Shown: positions 31,457-42,654, counted from the stretch's first letter. The stretch: 64,000 nt of DNA from Oegoconia quadripuncta (GCA_949316235.1 OX438748.1:5397001-5461000); one strand, 5' to 3'. Made by a program: numbers and translations. The notes: generated by a model not told the origin, from the sequence alone.

Positions 31457-34400
31457 CAATCAATCAATCAATCAATCAATTTATTGCTTTCACATGGGTT
31501 TTAGGTCTTAGGTTTATGTAACATTAGTATCACATGTGTACCCCTTAGGGTGTAGCAATAGAGAGAGACAGAGGCTTCATTGTTGCATGCTAATTTTTAT
31601 TTTGTCATGGTCGACGAATAAATTATATTATTATCAATCAATTCAATATTTATTAAGTTAAATAGATATTTATCTATTTTTATTATCAATATATTATTAG
31701 AATATTATTAGAGTATATTAGATTATTAGAATAGATTAAATTATACGAAACATGTCAAGCTATAAATTTTTATCATTTAGGAACTCATTTAAATTATAAT
31801 AGGATTTTTCTATTAAAAAGGATTTTACTTGTTTTATAAATTTTAAGTCATTCTTTTCTTTTTGTAGATATGATGGAATTTTATTATAAATTTTGGTTGA
31901 CATCGCATATGGACCTGTACTATGCATTTTTAGTTTTGAGAGCGGGCGGACAAGTATATCGGCTCTTCTGGATCTCAGTGTGTAATGGCGGGGAATTTCT
32001 TTTAAGCTAATATATAGATGGGTGTATTTCCTTACAAATTTACACATTTCCAGGATGTATATACCTGTCAATGTTAAGATTTGCAATTGTGTGAAAAATG
32101 GTCGGCAACTATCTGTTCTTTTTAAATTTGCAATTACACGTATACACTTTTTTTGCATTATGAAAAGTTCTTGTGTGTCTGTGCTGTTTCCCCATAATAT
32201 CACACCGTAGCTAAGTCTTGAGTGAGTATAAGCGTAGTAGGCCGTTAGAGCAGTGGACGTATCAGTCGTTTTCTTTATTTCTCGAAGGGCATAAGTAAAA
32301 CTAGATAGTTTGGATTTAATTTGTTGTATATGTTGTTTGAAGTTAATGACGGTGTCAATGTTTATTCCCAGAAGTGTAAATGTATTAACACATTCTATAT
32401 GTGTATTGTTGAAAGTTGGTTGGATATCTAGAGCTGTTTTTTGATGAGGACGGAATTGCATAATTTTTGTTTTTTCTAGATTTAGTTCCAGGCTGTGGGC
32501 CGACATCCATTGCGTTACTTCTGACAGCGTACTTTGAATTTTTTTATTTATATTATCACAGCCAGTAGATGGAATTATCATAGATATATCATCCACGAAC
32601 AGGACACAAGGAGTGTGTAAGATTTTGGATAATTCGTTTATGTAAATCAAAAATAACAAGCATCCAAGGACACTTCCCTGTGGTATAGAGCCAGTCATAT
32701 GATGTCCGTCAGATCTTATATTAGTTATTTCGCATGTATTGTAGTTAAAGTGCTCTAGTTCCACATTTTGAATTCGGTTTTGGAGATAAGATGTAAACCA
32801 TTTATGCGCTACTCCACGAATACCAATGTTATATAATTTTTCTAATAAAATGGGATACTGTACCCTGTCATAGGCTTTCGACATATCCAATAATAAACCG
32901 ATTGCGTACTGTTGATTATTTAAAATATCTAGAATTTTTTGGATATATGTGTAGACAGCAAAGGTGGTAGAGCGGTTTTTCCTGAAACCATTTTGAGACT
33001 CGTCAAATAGTTTATACTTCTCGCAAAAAGAATAGACTCTGTTGCACATGGCTTTTTCGAAAACTTTAGAACTGGTAGGCAATAGGGCTATAGGTCTATA
33101 ATTTCTGGGGTCGCATTTAGAGTTACTTTTATGGATCGGTTTTATTAAAGCCTTTTTTAAGAGATCTGGGAAAACGCCTTCGGAGAATGATTGGTTTACT
33201 AAGAGGTAATAGGGTAGTGTAAGTTCGTCTGCACATGCTTTTAATAATTTTGGTGGTATCTCGTCTACACCGCAACTATGTTTGTTTTTTAGGCCTCGAA
33301 TTATTTTATTTATTTCGTTTGGTGTAACAGGGTTGAGGTACATACTGTTATTTACTCTGTTGTTGGTAGTAAATTGATTTTTTGGGTCTATATTTGCATT
33401 ATTTACATTTCCTACATTTGCAAAGTAGTTATTAAGTGTGTTTGCTATTAGTATTGGATCGTTTTGTAGTGTATTATTTATTTTTAGTAAAATATTTTGT
33501 TTGCTTTTTTGGCCTGTTTTATTTGTTCGTTCATTTATTATTTTCCATATGCATTTGATTTTGTTATCTGAATTTTTAACTTGTTCTATGTAATTTAAGC
33601 GCTTTGCCTTATTTACCAATCGTTTTAATATTTTGGTATATTGTTGTAAGTGTTTTTCAAGGATAGGGTTTTTTGAGTACGAGCAATGAATTTTAAGAAG
33701 TCTTTTATTTTTACATGATATTTTTAGAGCTGGCTTTAGCCAATGGTTTTTAGTTTTAGTATTAAGTATAATAGGTTTTTTTGGTATGCATTTATTCAAA
33801 ATGTTCTGCAGAGCGTTATGTAGACGGCAATAATTTTCATTTATTCCGTTGTCATTTTTTATTACATTATTCCAATTTATATTTTTTAATTCACTTTTAA
33901 ATTTATTTAAATTATTTTTGTTGTACAAACGTTTTGTCATCTTCCATAGAGTCGGTTTTTGCTGCATAAATGTTTCAATAGATACTGTTGTACTTTTATG
34001 GTCGGAAAAGCCAAGATCCTGGACAGAAGAGTTAATGTATCTTTTAGGGTAATTAATAAAGATCAAATCTAAGCAAGTGGAAGTATTTTTTGTAACACGG
34101 GTTGGCTCGTCAATTATTTGAGAAAAATTATATTCTAGCATTAAGTCAATTAGTGTATGAGTTTGTTTCGTATCATTTAAAATATTCACATTAAAATCAC
34201 CTCCAATCGTTATTTTAGTTTTATTATATTTTTTTGTAAGGTGTTCTAAAATTAATTTCAATTGCATGTAAAAAACTTCGGTCTCTCTTCCATTCCAATA
34301 TAAAACTAGCACTACAATACTTAAATTCCCAATATAAACTGCACACACTTCCACAACATGTTCTACTGACAAAGTTGTTATATCTTTAATCTCTTCACAT

Positions 34401-34518
34401 TCTAGGTCGTCTCTAGCTATTATACACACTCCACCTCCAGCATGTTTTTTTCGGCAGAAGGATGTTACGATACGGTAGTCGTTTAGTTGCACTAGATTCA
34501 ATTTATTGTCTGATAGCC
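31457..34518 (-). mobile_element. 5'-truncated non-LTR retrotransposon (Jockey/CR1-like group)
   Basis: On the minus strand the unit comprises a truncated endonuclease/reverse transcriptase frame, a 3' UTR of about 300 bp, an AATAAA signal and a tail of six or more TTGA repeats (31457-31484). AAGAT occurs on both sides (31452-31456 and 34519-34523) and the SINE-A sequence continues across, marking a clean target-primed insertion. The intact frame implies a young copy. The 5' truncation removes any ORF1 and the start of the endonuclease. Confidence 0.92.
31760..34516 (-). CDS. LINE endonuclease/reverse transcriptase, N-terminally truncated
   Basis: More than 913 sense codons without a stop. 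Counting from the TTG at 34501, the partial APE-type endonuclease shows GGDFNVNI (100-107) and SDH (166-168). The first catalytic motifs (QN.., ET.) are missing, lost with the 5' truncation. Reverse transcriptase motifs are NYRPI (467-471), GFRKNRST (505-512), LLLDMSKAYDRV (536-547, catalytic D539), GSIPQGSVLGCLLF (604-617), FVDD (635-638) and NLEKTKIMQF (674-683). FVDD replaces the usual F/YADD of these elements. The frame is open past 34501 as far as the insertion boundary and would have begun in sequence now lost, so there is no native start codon. The copy cannot complete a normal cycle because the endonuclease is incomplete. Family placement rests on motif spacing and the EN-RT order. Confidence 0.9.
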   Translation of the reverse strand, partial: LSDNKLNLVQLNDYRIVTSFCRKKHAGGGVCIIARDDLECEEIKDITTLSVEHVVEVCAVYIGNLSIVVLVLYWNGRETEVFYMQLKLILEHLTKKYNKTKITIGGDFNVNILNDTKQTHTLIDLMLEYNFSQIIDEPTRVTKNTSTCLDLIFINYPKRYINSSVQDLGFSDHKSTTVSIETFMQQKPTLWKMTKRLYNKNNLNKFKSELKNINWNNVIKNDNGINENYCRLHNALQNILNKCIPKKPIILNTKTKNHWLKPALKISCKNKRLLKIHCSYSKNPILEKHLQQYTKILKRLVNKAKRLNYIEQVKNSDNKIKCIWKIINERTNKTGQKSKQNILLKINNTLQNDPILIANTLNNYFANVGNVNNANIDPKNQFTTNNRVNNSMYLNPVTPNEINKIIRGLKNKHSCGVDEIPPKLLKACADELTLPYYLLVNQSFSEGVFPDLLKKALIKPIHKSNSKCDPRNYRPIALLPTSSKVFEKAMCNRVYSFCEKYKLFDESQNGFRKNRSTTFAVYTYIQKILDILNNQQYAIGLLLDMSKAYDRVQYPILLEKLYNIGIRGVAHKWFTSYLQNRIQNVELEHFNYNTCEITNIRSDGHHMTGSIPQGSVLGCLLFLIYINELSKILHTPCVLFVDDISMIIPSTGCDNINKKIQSTLSEVTQWMSAHSLELNLEKTKIMQFRPHQKTALDIQPTFNNTHIECVNTFTLLGINIDTVINFKQHIQQIKSKLSSFTYALREIKKTTDTSTALTAYYAYTHSRLSYGVILWGNSTDTQELFIMQKKCIRVIANLKRTDSCRPFFTQLQILTLTGIYILEMCKFVRKYTHLYISLKEIPRHYTLRSRRADILVRPLSKLKMHSTGPYAMSTKIYNKIPSYLQKEKNDLKFIKQVKSFLIEKSYYNLNEFLNDKNL

Positions 34519-34646
34519 AAGATGGTGGTAGCTAGCTCGTACGACAACAAAACCGCTAAACATACTACCAAACATGTACTCCGCTGGGAATCGAATCCGC
34601 AACCTCGTAATTCTATGTTATTTACATTGAGCCACGGACGTGGTTA
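34519..34646 (-). mobile_element. SINE-A, 5' portion, right of the LINE insertion
   Basis: AAGATGGTGGTAGCTAGCTC...CATGTACTCCGCTGGGAATC...TACATTGAGCCACGGACG is the remainder of the element begun at 31370, including the tRNA-like head. Confidence 0.87.
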
Positions 34647-35062
34647 AATATATCCAGTAGTGGACGTTCTGTGACTGATATGTTGATGATGAGTAAATAA
34701 AAATAATAACTCGTCACTACAGCACAAGCCTTATTTAGAACAGTATCTACTACATCTATTACTCGCTAGCTTCGCTAGGCGAGTGCGACTATAACTCAAT
34801 GAACAATGGCCGGTATTCTGATCCAGGCCTGGCCAACGGGGACGTAATGAAATTCCGGGCCCGATTATATTACCCCTGGACTTGCTGTCACCACAACAAT
34901 TAGGTACAATGGTCAACTGTGGATTAAGACCGTTGTTTTGATTTATGCTATAATTTACGTATAGTATGTGCTTCAGGAACTAACTACTAAGATAATATAA
35001 TTACTTAATGTCTTAAAATGGAACAATGTGCACAAAAGTATTTGTAGTCGATAAACATTTAA
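34647..35062. other. Gene-free stretch
   Basis: No supported gene. Slightly GC-richer at 34790-34880. Confidence 0.35.
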
Positions 35063-35063
35063 T

Positions 35064-35103
35064 CAAATACGCTTTATTGTTTAAATAAGGAAGGTACATT
35101 TAA
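35064..35103. repeat. Short dispersed repeat
   Basis: Second copy of the sequence at 14081-14122 (TTGTTTAAATAAGGAAGGTA). Confidence 0.45.
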
Positions 35104-35233
35104 ATATTTTATAGAATCTAGGTACAAATTAGGCGCCCTTATCGTAAACATTATCGTATATAAGTGCACAATATAAAGGTAATTTAAATGTAATGAGAAT
35201 CAGAATATTCAACTATTGTGGCGCTATAAGACC

Positions 35234-35255
35234 ACAGACGGTCTGGACCGTCTGT
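35234..35255. repeat. Perfect 22-bp palindrome
   Basis: ACAGACGGTC, TG, GACCGTCTGT pair with a 2-nt centre. It sits just before repeat E. Confidence 0.7.
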
Positions 35256-35274
35256 CAGACTGATAACACCCCAC

Positions 35275-35440
35275 TTTTTACCCCGACTGCCCAAGAAAGG
35301 AGGGTAATGTTTTTCGAGTGTAAGCATGTATGTATGTTCGGTCCTTGGCGCATCCTGTAGCCTAAACAGCTTGACTGATTTCGAAGTGCATGGTGTCGTT
35401 AGATTTGTCTTGATACTTGGAGTGTCAAAGGATACAAGAC
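35275..35440 (+). repeat. Repeat E
   Basis: Matches 26059-26275: ACCCCGACTGCCCAAGAAAG, GAGGGTAATGTTTTTCGAGT, GGCGCATCCTGTAGCCTAAA and CGAAGTGCATGGTGTCGTTA. Confidence 0.7.
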
Positions 35441-35684
35441 CAGCGTTAAGAACCTACCAAGAACTGCGCGGTCGATCAGTTGTTTCCTACATGCTTAACA
35501 CAATGTACCTAAGTTCAGTCACTCTCTAGACTCTCAAAAATAAAGCAAGTTTTGGTATGGACGAATCCCTCCTATTCTTATCAAGCATTGCAAAGATGAA
35601 CTTACTACGCCCTTGATAAACATAATTAATCATTCCTTTTTAGAAACAAGTTTTTATTTTTGTAAGTATATATACATATCATTT

Positions 35685-35818
35685 AAAAAAACATCAATAA
35701 CTCTGATACACATGTCCATATTCTTTAATGCAAAAGTAGGGTATGGCTCCTAGCGGAATTCGAACCCGCGACCATTTGTTATTGCAGGTAGGGCTTCTAA
35801 CCACCACCCAAACAGATC
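35685..35818 (-). mobile_element. SINE-B, head and start of body
   Basis: Reverse of the SINE-B 5' part: ATAACTCTGATACACATGTC, CTAGCGGAATTCGAACCCGC, CCACCACCCAAACAGATC. The B-box is retained and the 3' half is absent. Confidence 0.8.
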
Positions 35819-36420
35819 ATAATGAATAAAATAAAAACCATGTAACTATTACTTATATTATCTATGATAATGTTCTTGTCTATGCCTGTTCTAAAATACT
35901 GAGGTATTTTTCCAAGGTGCGATCTAATAAATATACATCCTCATGAATACAAAATATGCTGTCCTCTACCATCACAACTAAACCACAGTGATCATCTCAA
36001 CGCTTTGCCCTCATAAATTTTGAAGACTGACAATTGTGATAACTACAGGTTCGTCTGTCGCCAATAATTTCCATAACTCTGTCGTTCTCCAACCTATTAT
36101 AGTTTCCGCAAGTGTGACAGGGACAGTGGTATTCGCAATTAGATACATAGCGAGACAGGGTCGTTCGCGGAAGATTTATGCGTTCATTTGTAAATAATGA
36201 AGGCGCCACTCATTGTGATGGGAGTCCCATTGAAGGCGACCTAACCACACCCGGGAACGACAGGGTTGTCACCAGTGAATCATTCAAATGTGTAGTCCGT
36301 AAATCTGCAGCTGTATTGATTTCCAAAGTTTCCGCCTAAATTTTCGTACCCTTACAAAACATTCTATAATTTATATAGGAGCATGGTCAGAAGAAACTTT
36401 TAGGGCGGTTTGACAAAAAA
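35819..36420. other. Gene-free stretch
   Basis: Contains a mildly GC-rich block near 36020-36260. No supported gene. Confidence 0.35.
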
Positions 36421-36578
36421 AATTTGAATCCTTTCCCTAGTGATCTACCTCTAAATAAATATTGATTTTTTCCCCTAGTACCTACTCCAAAATGTTCAAT
36501 CTTTTCCCTAGTGAACTATCAAAAAGTATGTTTAATTCTTTCCTTAGTGGGCTATCCCAAAATAAATGTTGAAGCTAG
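36421..36578. repeat. Minisatellite, four units of 33-38 bp
   Basis: CTTTCCCTAGTGATCTACC, TTTCCCCTAGTACCTACTCC, CTTTTCCCTAGTGAACTATC and CTTTCCTTAGTGGGCTATCC recur with CTAG/TTAG anchors at 36437, 36475, 36508 and 36544. Spacers are A/T-rich. Confidence 0.8.
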
Positions 36579-39500
36579 TATCTAGCTGGTGACAATCACT
36601 TTGGAATTGTACTGAAACAATAAATATATTATAGATACCTAGAGGCGAGTGCTTATAAGATAACAAAAACTTGTATTCTGGGCTCTAATTTGTTAATAGC
36701 CCAATAATAATAGGTGTAAGTATGTACACAATATTTATTAAAACCATGCCTGAGAATAATAATATGACTTTTCAATTAGTTATATTGTCCGTAAGTTTAT
36801 GTGGTGCACTGCATGTAAATAAATGAAACAATACTATTAGGTAGGTACAAACGTCTCAACTAGAAACGTTGTAGATAGAGACAACCCTACTTGTAGGCCA
36901 ATTACTTAAAGCCAGTATGCAGATACGTCTGAAGCTACACCTGCCATTGTCCACAAATGAGTGTATCGCTTAATTCGAAGCGCCCCCAACATTGCCTCAG
37001 TCGAGTCAGAGTCGAGAGCTCGCAAGATGCTTTTAGTGAAAAATGGGGGTTACAAGTGAGCACCTTTGTCTATTACCGAGCAATTTATCATACAAGGATA
37101 ATTGCTATCATAAAACAGTAGGAGTTTAAAAAATATGAGATGTTTTTGCTCTTGCATAATGGGGCATCTTATGTTTTAATTTTCATTGTTGAATAATAAT
37201 AAGAATTTTGTTTATCTACAAGTGCCTACGATGCATGCGGATGCTGATTTTCCTTTATTCCAGATTAGCCTTTGGATACCGGACTTCGGCCACATGAATC
37301 TCGAATTAAAATAAAACTATCACTGATATTATACATATAAACCTACCGAAAGAAATTCTTAACAGTTAGTCAAAACGGTATCAAAACCCATTGCGTAGTT
37401 TAGCAAAACTAAGCGCACAAACAGACAGACGAGGATAGTGTTTCATAGTATTTAGAGATAAAGATAAGCCCTTGAAGATTTTATCCTGAATATTGTATTC
37501 GGATTTTATAAAAAAGGGTCTAGAAATCTGTTAAACCGAATTACTTTTTAATTCAAGATTCTTTTTAAAATTTTGTCTACGGGGCGATTAACCTTTTATA
37601 TGAAACAGCTGAAAAATAAATGCAGGATTTCAAAAAGTCCTAGAAGTGTTATTTGTTGCAATGATACGTATTGTGATTTACATATAGTTCCGTGTATCTT
37701 ACCTACTTACTATTAGTAATGCCATTAATAGATAATAGAGAAAGATAGGCCTTAGCGATATTGATGAATATAGTGTAAGTATTTAAGTAGCTACATTTAC
37801 AGTATCTCTAATCTACAAAACGGCATGCAAATTAACCAACCAAATAAAAATCGCCATGAAGATAAAAAACCTCCCTTGAAAACCCGCCAACTGAGACGGC
37901 AGGCGAGTCAACAACGTCTTAAAGCGATTACCACCAGTCTTGAGGTGTGGGGAAGTACACGTAAATCGCATTAGGTATGTTAAATCCGGGCCCCAGGGGG
38001 GAGCCAGGGCTTTTTTCGCGATATTTTTATGCGTATCGCTTACTTTCGTGATTATTGTTCGGGCGCCATTTGCATTGCACGCTGGGAGTATAGCGCGCTC
38101 TAGGTGTTTTGATAGTTCTATACCTTGCTAGAGTACCTGTCGTTGTGATGATTAACAATGATTATGAATTTGACCAATAAGATAATGTCAAACTCAGGAG
38201 CAACTGCCTGGGCATCGATTTTCAAATTTTAACAGTAAATTTTTTTATCTAAATGTAAAAATTATAGGCTATAATTCACGCTCACGATTTGGCTTGGCTA
38301 GTTTGTACCAACAAATCAATTTTTTTGAGAGAGTAAAATATTTCAACCTAGCAGTATAACTAGAGTTAACTTGCGTATGACATAAAGAAGATAAAATTGA
38401 TTATCAAATATAATATAACCTGTATGTGAAAACTAGCGAAGTTAAATCATCAGCTTGAACTATATCCCAAGTTAAATAAAATGTAAAAACTTTGACTGTT
38501 AAAATTAAAAAGTTATATTATTAAGTGCAACAATCGGTCTAGTGAAAAAACAAAAAAATGTTTAAAATTTTATTTTTTCAGGAATTAGATATTCCTACTC
38601 TACAGAACTTGGCATCCATTTAGATCTCAATTCTTTGTCAGCGAAGTCGACAACCACGTATATACGTCTCTATCGTGGTTCTATACACAGACTCCCATTT
38701 GATGGGATTATGTTTACGTTTAATATTTAAGATTTTAATCGGAACCTCGATTTGAAGTTTACATATAACATATACGTTAATTATACCTACTATAATACAA
38801 TTGAATTATTACAGTAAGTATAACAAATATTCATACTATAATTGTTTTAATCAACACTTTAAGTCACTTAACTTATATTTTTCAAAGTATCAAAACCAAT
38901 CATTTGCGGCACTCAGGTGACATTTCCATGATTTTCCCGGCAGGAAAACGTTGCCGAAGGAATCCGGTGCGCGTCGCGAGTTAACAGTGTCGTAGCGAAT
39001 GTCACAAGCGACTTTATTTCGTTTATATTACACCGTTCGATAACAGTAGAGGAAGCTAAGCGAGCAGTAATATAACTTTATACAAAAGATTCGCTCTCTC
39101 ATACAGCGTGCGGCAATCCCAGAGACAATTAATAATAAAATATAAAAACCTTTTTGTAACAAAAAAACTTGGTTTTAGAAGTGCAACCCCCGAGTTTCTT
39201 GCTTGTTCTTCTCTGCTTTACTTACCAATTCTAAAAGTTTGAAGTTACTGTCAAGGTGATTACCTATCTACGTAAAATTTCATGAGAATTAAATTTTATA
39301 AGTGCAGTTATTGTTAATTACTGCATCCTTCTCTGTGACTTTCTTGCTAACATGCGATATATTTAAGTCAAAATATTTAATGTGAACACAATAAAGTTAG
39401 GACTTATTGTCAATTTGAATTACATTCATAAGGCTGTAAATGTGAGTATAGCATTCGCTATATTTCTAAAATTATTTATTATTTTTTAATTTGTAAATGT

Positions 39501-40246
39501 GTATTTACTATTTCGTTTTTGTAAATATGTACAAAATTCTTTGTGTACTTATGGTATTCAAGCCAAAAATAAATATTCGTTTATATTATTTCGTGTTTTA
39601 TTATATTACCCACAGTAAAACATACCTATTATACATAAAAAAATGTATAAGTAACACTTTTTATTTGTAATTACAGGTAGGTATTGTTTTTGTCTACTCG
39701 TTAAACATCAATATTGTTTCTCTTTTCGAAGGTTTCTTGAAAAAATCTCTTATAAAAATAAGCTTATCTTTTGTACCTATGTCTTAATTGCTGTCCTGTT
39801 TGTTTGATGTGTGTGTATACTTATATTATTATTATTAGGAGCCCATACTGTCCCACTGCTGGGCAAAGGCAATACTAATATAAAGTATTAAATAAATAAA
39901 TAAGCTTAACTGGAGATACTGCGGGTTGTGCAGTCTAATGTATACTGTCGTTTTCCTTGGTCCTCTTGTCACTCTTCATTGTAAACAGACAGTTCTTTTA
40001 CTTACGGTAATATTGTACTTTTCTTCCTTTTTTTATGTCTTATTTCTAAAGAAAATGGCAGTAGAATAAATTGACAAGCGATTCCCTTGAGATGTAATTT
40101 AGCCTATTTAAAAACTTTCGATTTATTGCATTGGAGTGATAGCCATGATATCATCATCATCAACCGATCCTAGTCCTCTCATCAGAACGTGCCACAGAAC
40201 CCGATCTACGCTTCTTTGTTTCGAGTGATTTCTTTTCACCTGCTTG
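36579..40246. other. Repeat-poor 3.7-kb interval
   Basis: Longest part of the window without recognised SINE or MITE copies, apart from a short GAGCCCATACTGTCCCACTG fragment at 39838. CpG-richer patches lie at 37920-38110 (including an ATTTGCAT octamer at 38067) and 38930-39130. No splice-consistent coding exon could be supported. It may hold regulatory DNA or introns of a gene outside the window. Confidence 0.4.
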
Positions 40247-40247
40247 A

Positions 40248-40462
40248 TTAACCGCCTCCGTGGCTCAATAATAACATAAGGTTTGCGAAACGGATATCAC
40301 AGATTATTCCTAGTGGGGCACATGTTTAGTACGCTGTTTAACAGGTAGTGGGACATTTTTAGATGTCCGTCCAGCTACCAACATCTTACCTAAGGCTGCC
40401 GCCAAGTATATAGCGATGTTGATAACATTGTTTGGGAAAGCTCCAGTCCCCCAAATAGTTGA
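40248..40462 (+). mobile_element. SINE-A, diverged
   Basis: TTAACCGCCTCCGTGGCTCA, a decayed B-box (ATTCCTAGTGGGGC), GGACATTTTTAGATGTCCG, TAAGGCTGCCGCCAAG and CAGTCCCCCAAATAG. The 3' tail is lost. Confidence 0.8.
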
Positions 40463-41233
40463 TCATAAATAAATATCAAGACACAATATCTTTTAATCGA
40501 CTTCGAAAATGATCAAGTTACTCCGAGATTTGGCGGTTGATTTTAGGTACTCGCATGTTGAATAAACTGTCCAAAGGTTGCATAGAAAATTGCTATTAGT
40601 GATATCGACGGCAAATTGTAAGTATTCTTCTATGTCGTTTCTTGTGTCATTGTTTTCATAAATATATCGTTCGTTACTTCATTTCATATTCTAACCATAT
40701 TGTCTTTGTCAAAGATGTTAGTGCCAAGTGTATTTAACAATTTAAGTATTTAAAACCAAAAAACCCACCCGACAGCACGTTTAATTTTGTATAAAATGAC
40801 ACTCTGGGATCAAGACGAATCATGCATGACTGTATGCAAGAGACGGGCAGCACTTGTTCCTGCTCAATAAAAAAAAGATGAATCCTGCACTTCATGCCAG
40901 TAGCTCACAAGACATGATATAGAAATCTACATACATACACCCGAAGAAGCATACCTTCCTTATGCAGTCGGGTAAAGATACAGGACGATCGCTGACTGTT
41001 GAGGGGTACGATACAAGCGTTGACATTACTTCCACAACATCTCCAGTAAATTAGCCGCGCCTCAAACGAAGGCAGTCACTTGGACCCGCATTTAAATCCG
41101 ATTGCACACAAAAGGGTTAGGGGCTTGTGAACGAATCGCCAACTCGACTGTGAATATCTGCCGGTGTTGACTTGTAAAAAACACGACACTTTCTTGTGGG
41201 GGTTGACGGTTGAGGGAGATGCAGTATATGATA
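40463..41233. other. Gene-free stretch
   Basis: CTCCGAGATTTGGCGGTTGA (40531) recurs at 57690 (CAGAGATTTGGCGGTTGATT), a trace of a dispersed repeat. GCAGTCGGGTAAAGATAC near 40964 recalls a reversed repeat E start. No gene. Confidence 0.35.
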
Positions 41234-41542
41234 TCTGGGGACCAATCGCGCTATTTTACAACGGTTTTACCGTTCGAACGGAACGTTTTTGGTATTGGTT
41301 TAGCTTTAGTTTAGCTGATGTAAAAAATGGCATCGCGCTATTTTTTGTGGACGATTACCTAGGTATATCGTTGACGCTACCAAAATAAAACCAAACCCAA
41401 AATGTTTAGAGCTAACCACGAGTATAAAAAGAAACTAGTTTAATTTCCGTTCAAATGATTAGCGCGAATGTGCTTAACGTAACGTTTTTGATTATGGTTT
41501 AGCTTTGGTATTATCGTTCAAACATAGCGCGATCGGCCCCCA
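41234..41542 (-). mobile_element. MITE-1, full-length copy
   Basis: About 309 bp with inverted ends CTGGGGACCAATCGCGCTAT and, on the other side, the reverse of CTGGGGGCCGATCGCGCTAT (18 of 20 identical). The interior carries the GTTCGAACGG near-palindrome, GGTTTAGCTTTAGTTTAGC and the ACCACGAGTATAAAAAG block seen in the other copies. No coding capacity. Confidence 0.85.
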
Positions 41543-41684
41543 GTTTGCGAAAAATGAACAGTAAGTAAGTAATAGATCAGCCACAAGATGTCCTGTCCAT
41601 TACTGAACACACATCCTACAGCCTTCCTCACACATAAGTGTTAATTATCCCATATAATTTTTTGTTGTCATTATGTAGGTTAAC

Positions 41685-42370
41685 TTATTAGTAATCTGTG
41701 GTAATAGTGTCAATTCTCTTAGCAAACGATTAAGATTATTCCGTCCAGTGGCGCCCTCGTTGGGTATACTATATATTTTTTTTTAATACAGAATATATAA
41801 AAAAGGTCTGACCTCACTAGAGAAGCCTAAAAGCTAATTATAAATAATTAGCTAAATAGTTTCATGGGGGTTATTTTCCGAAATTCAAGACTTAAAAAAG
41901 TTTTTATCAATAAATATAAATTTGGGAAAATAACCGTAATTAAAGCTATTTAGGTCCAGATCTGAGCAATATTTTTTTATTTCTGTTGTATAAGCGTCGG
42001 TGACTCAGCAGTTAAGACGCGGTCTCCCAATTTGGGAGATCCGGGTTCGATTCCCAGGCAGGCAATGTGTTTTAAATTTAATTTAATTACTTATGTGCAT
42101 TTATCCGACTGCTCTTAAATGGTGAAGGAAAACACCGTGTGCAAACCTGCATGCCTGAGAAATAAATATTCGAAGGCATGTGAAGTCCCCAACCCGCATT
42201 TGGCCAGCGTGGTGGACTATGGCCCATACTCCCTCATGTACGAGCGAAGGCCTATATCTCTGCAGTGGGATATTTCCGGGCTGATTATGATGATGCTGTA
42301 TTTAAATATATATATCCAATGAGGACGCCACTGGACGGATTAAGCCCTCTTAAAGAACTAGTTACTACTT
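41685..42370. mobile_element. Foldback element, copy 2, carrying a SINE-C
   Basis: Outer arms CCGTCCAGTGGCGCCCTCGT (41741) and ACGCCACTGGACGGATTA (42325) are inverted. Inner blocks GAGAAGCCTAAAAGCTAATT and GGAAAATAACCGTAATTAAA match the layout of 21385-21870. The SINE-C at 41994-42297 lies between the arms. Confidence 0.68.
41994..42297 (+). mobile_element. SINE-C, full length
   Basis: Head GTCGGTGACTCAGCAGTTAA...CCGGGTTCGATTCCCAGGCA, then GTGAAGGAAAACACCGTGTG, TTTGGCCAGCGTGGTGGACT, GAAGGCCTATATCTCTGCAG and GGGCTGATTATGATGATG. Confidence 0.9.
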
Positions 42371-42654
42371 ACTAAATTTTAAGAAACCCTGAGAAAATAG
42401 GCGAAATATCATCCAGATAAACCAAACCAATTATGTTAAAAGCTTAATATCGTTCAAACAGCTTAACCGATTTCCACCAAACAAGGCTCTTCCCGATTTT
42501 AATCATAAATATTAAATAAAATTAAGAACCCTCGAAAGACTATGATACCAACCAATACCAAAGCCTCCAAGACGAATTGGAAGAGAACGTTCGTCGAAGG
42601 GACAATTTACAATTTCCGATAGAGTTTGCCTAACCAATTGTCATCTAAACTTCT

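Noticed and set aside
33849..34052. Plus-strand frame within the LINE
   Set aside because: Antisense shadow of the reverse transcriptase frame.
38060..38075. Octamer ATTTGCAT as a regulatory site
   Set aside because: An 8-mer is expected by chance in 64 kb of AT-rich DNA; noted only within the repeat-poor interval.
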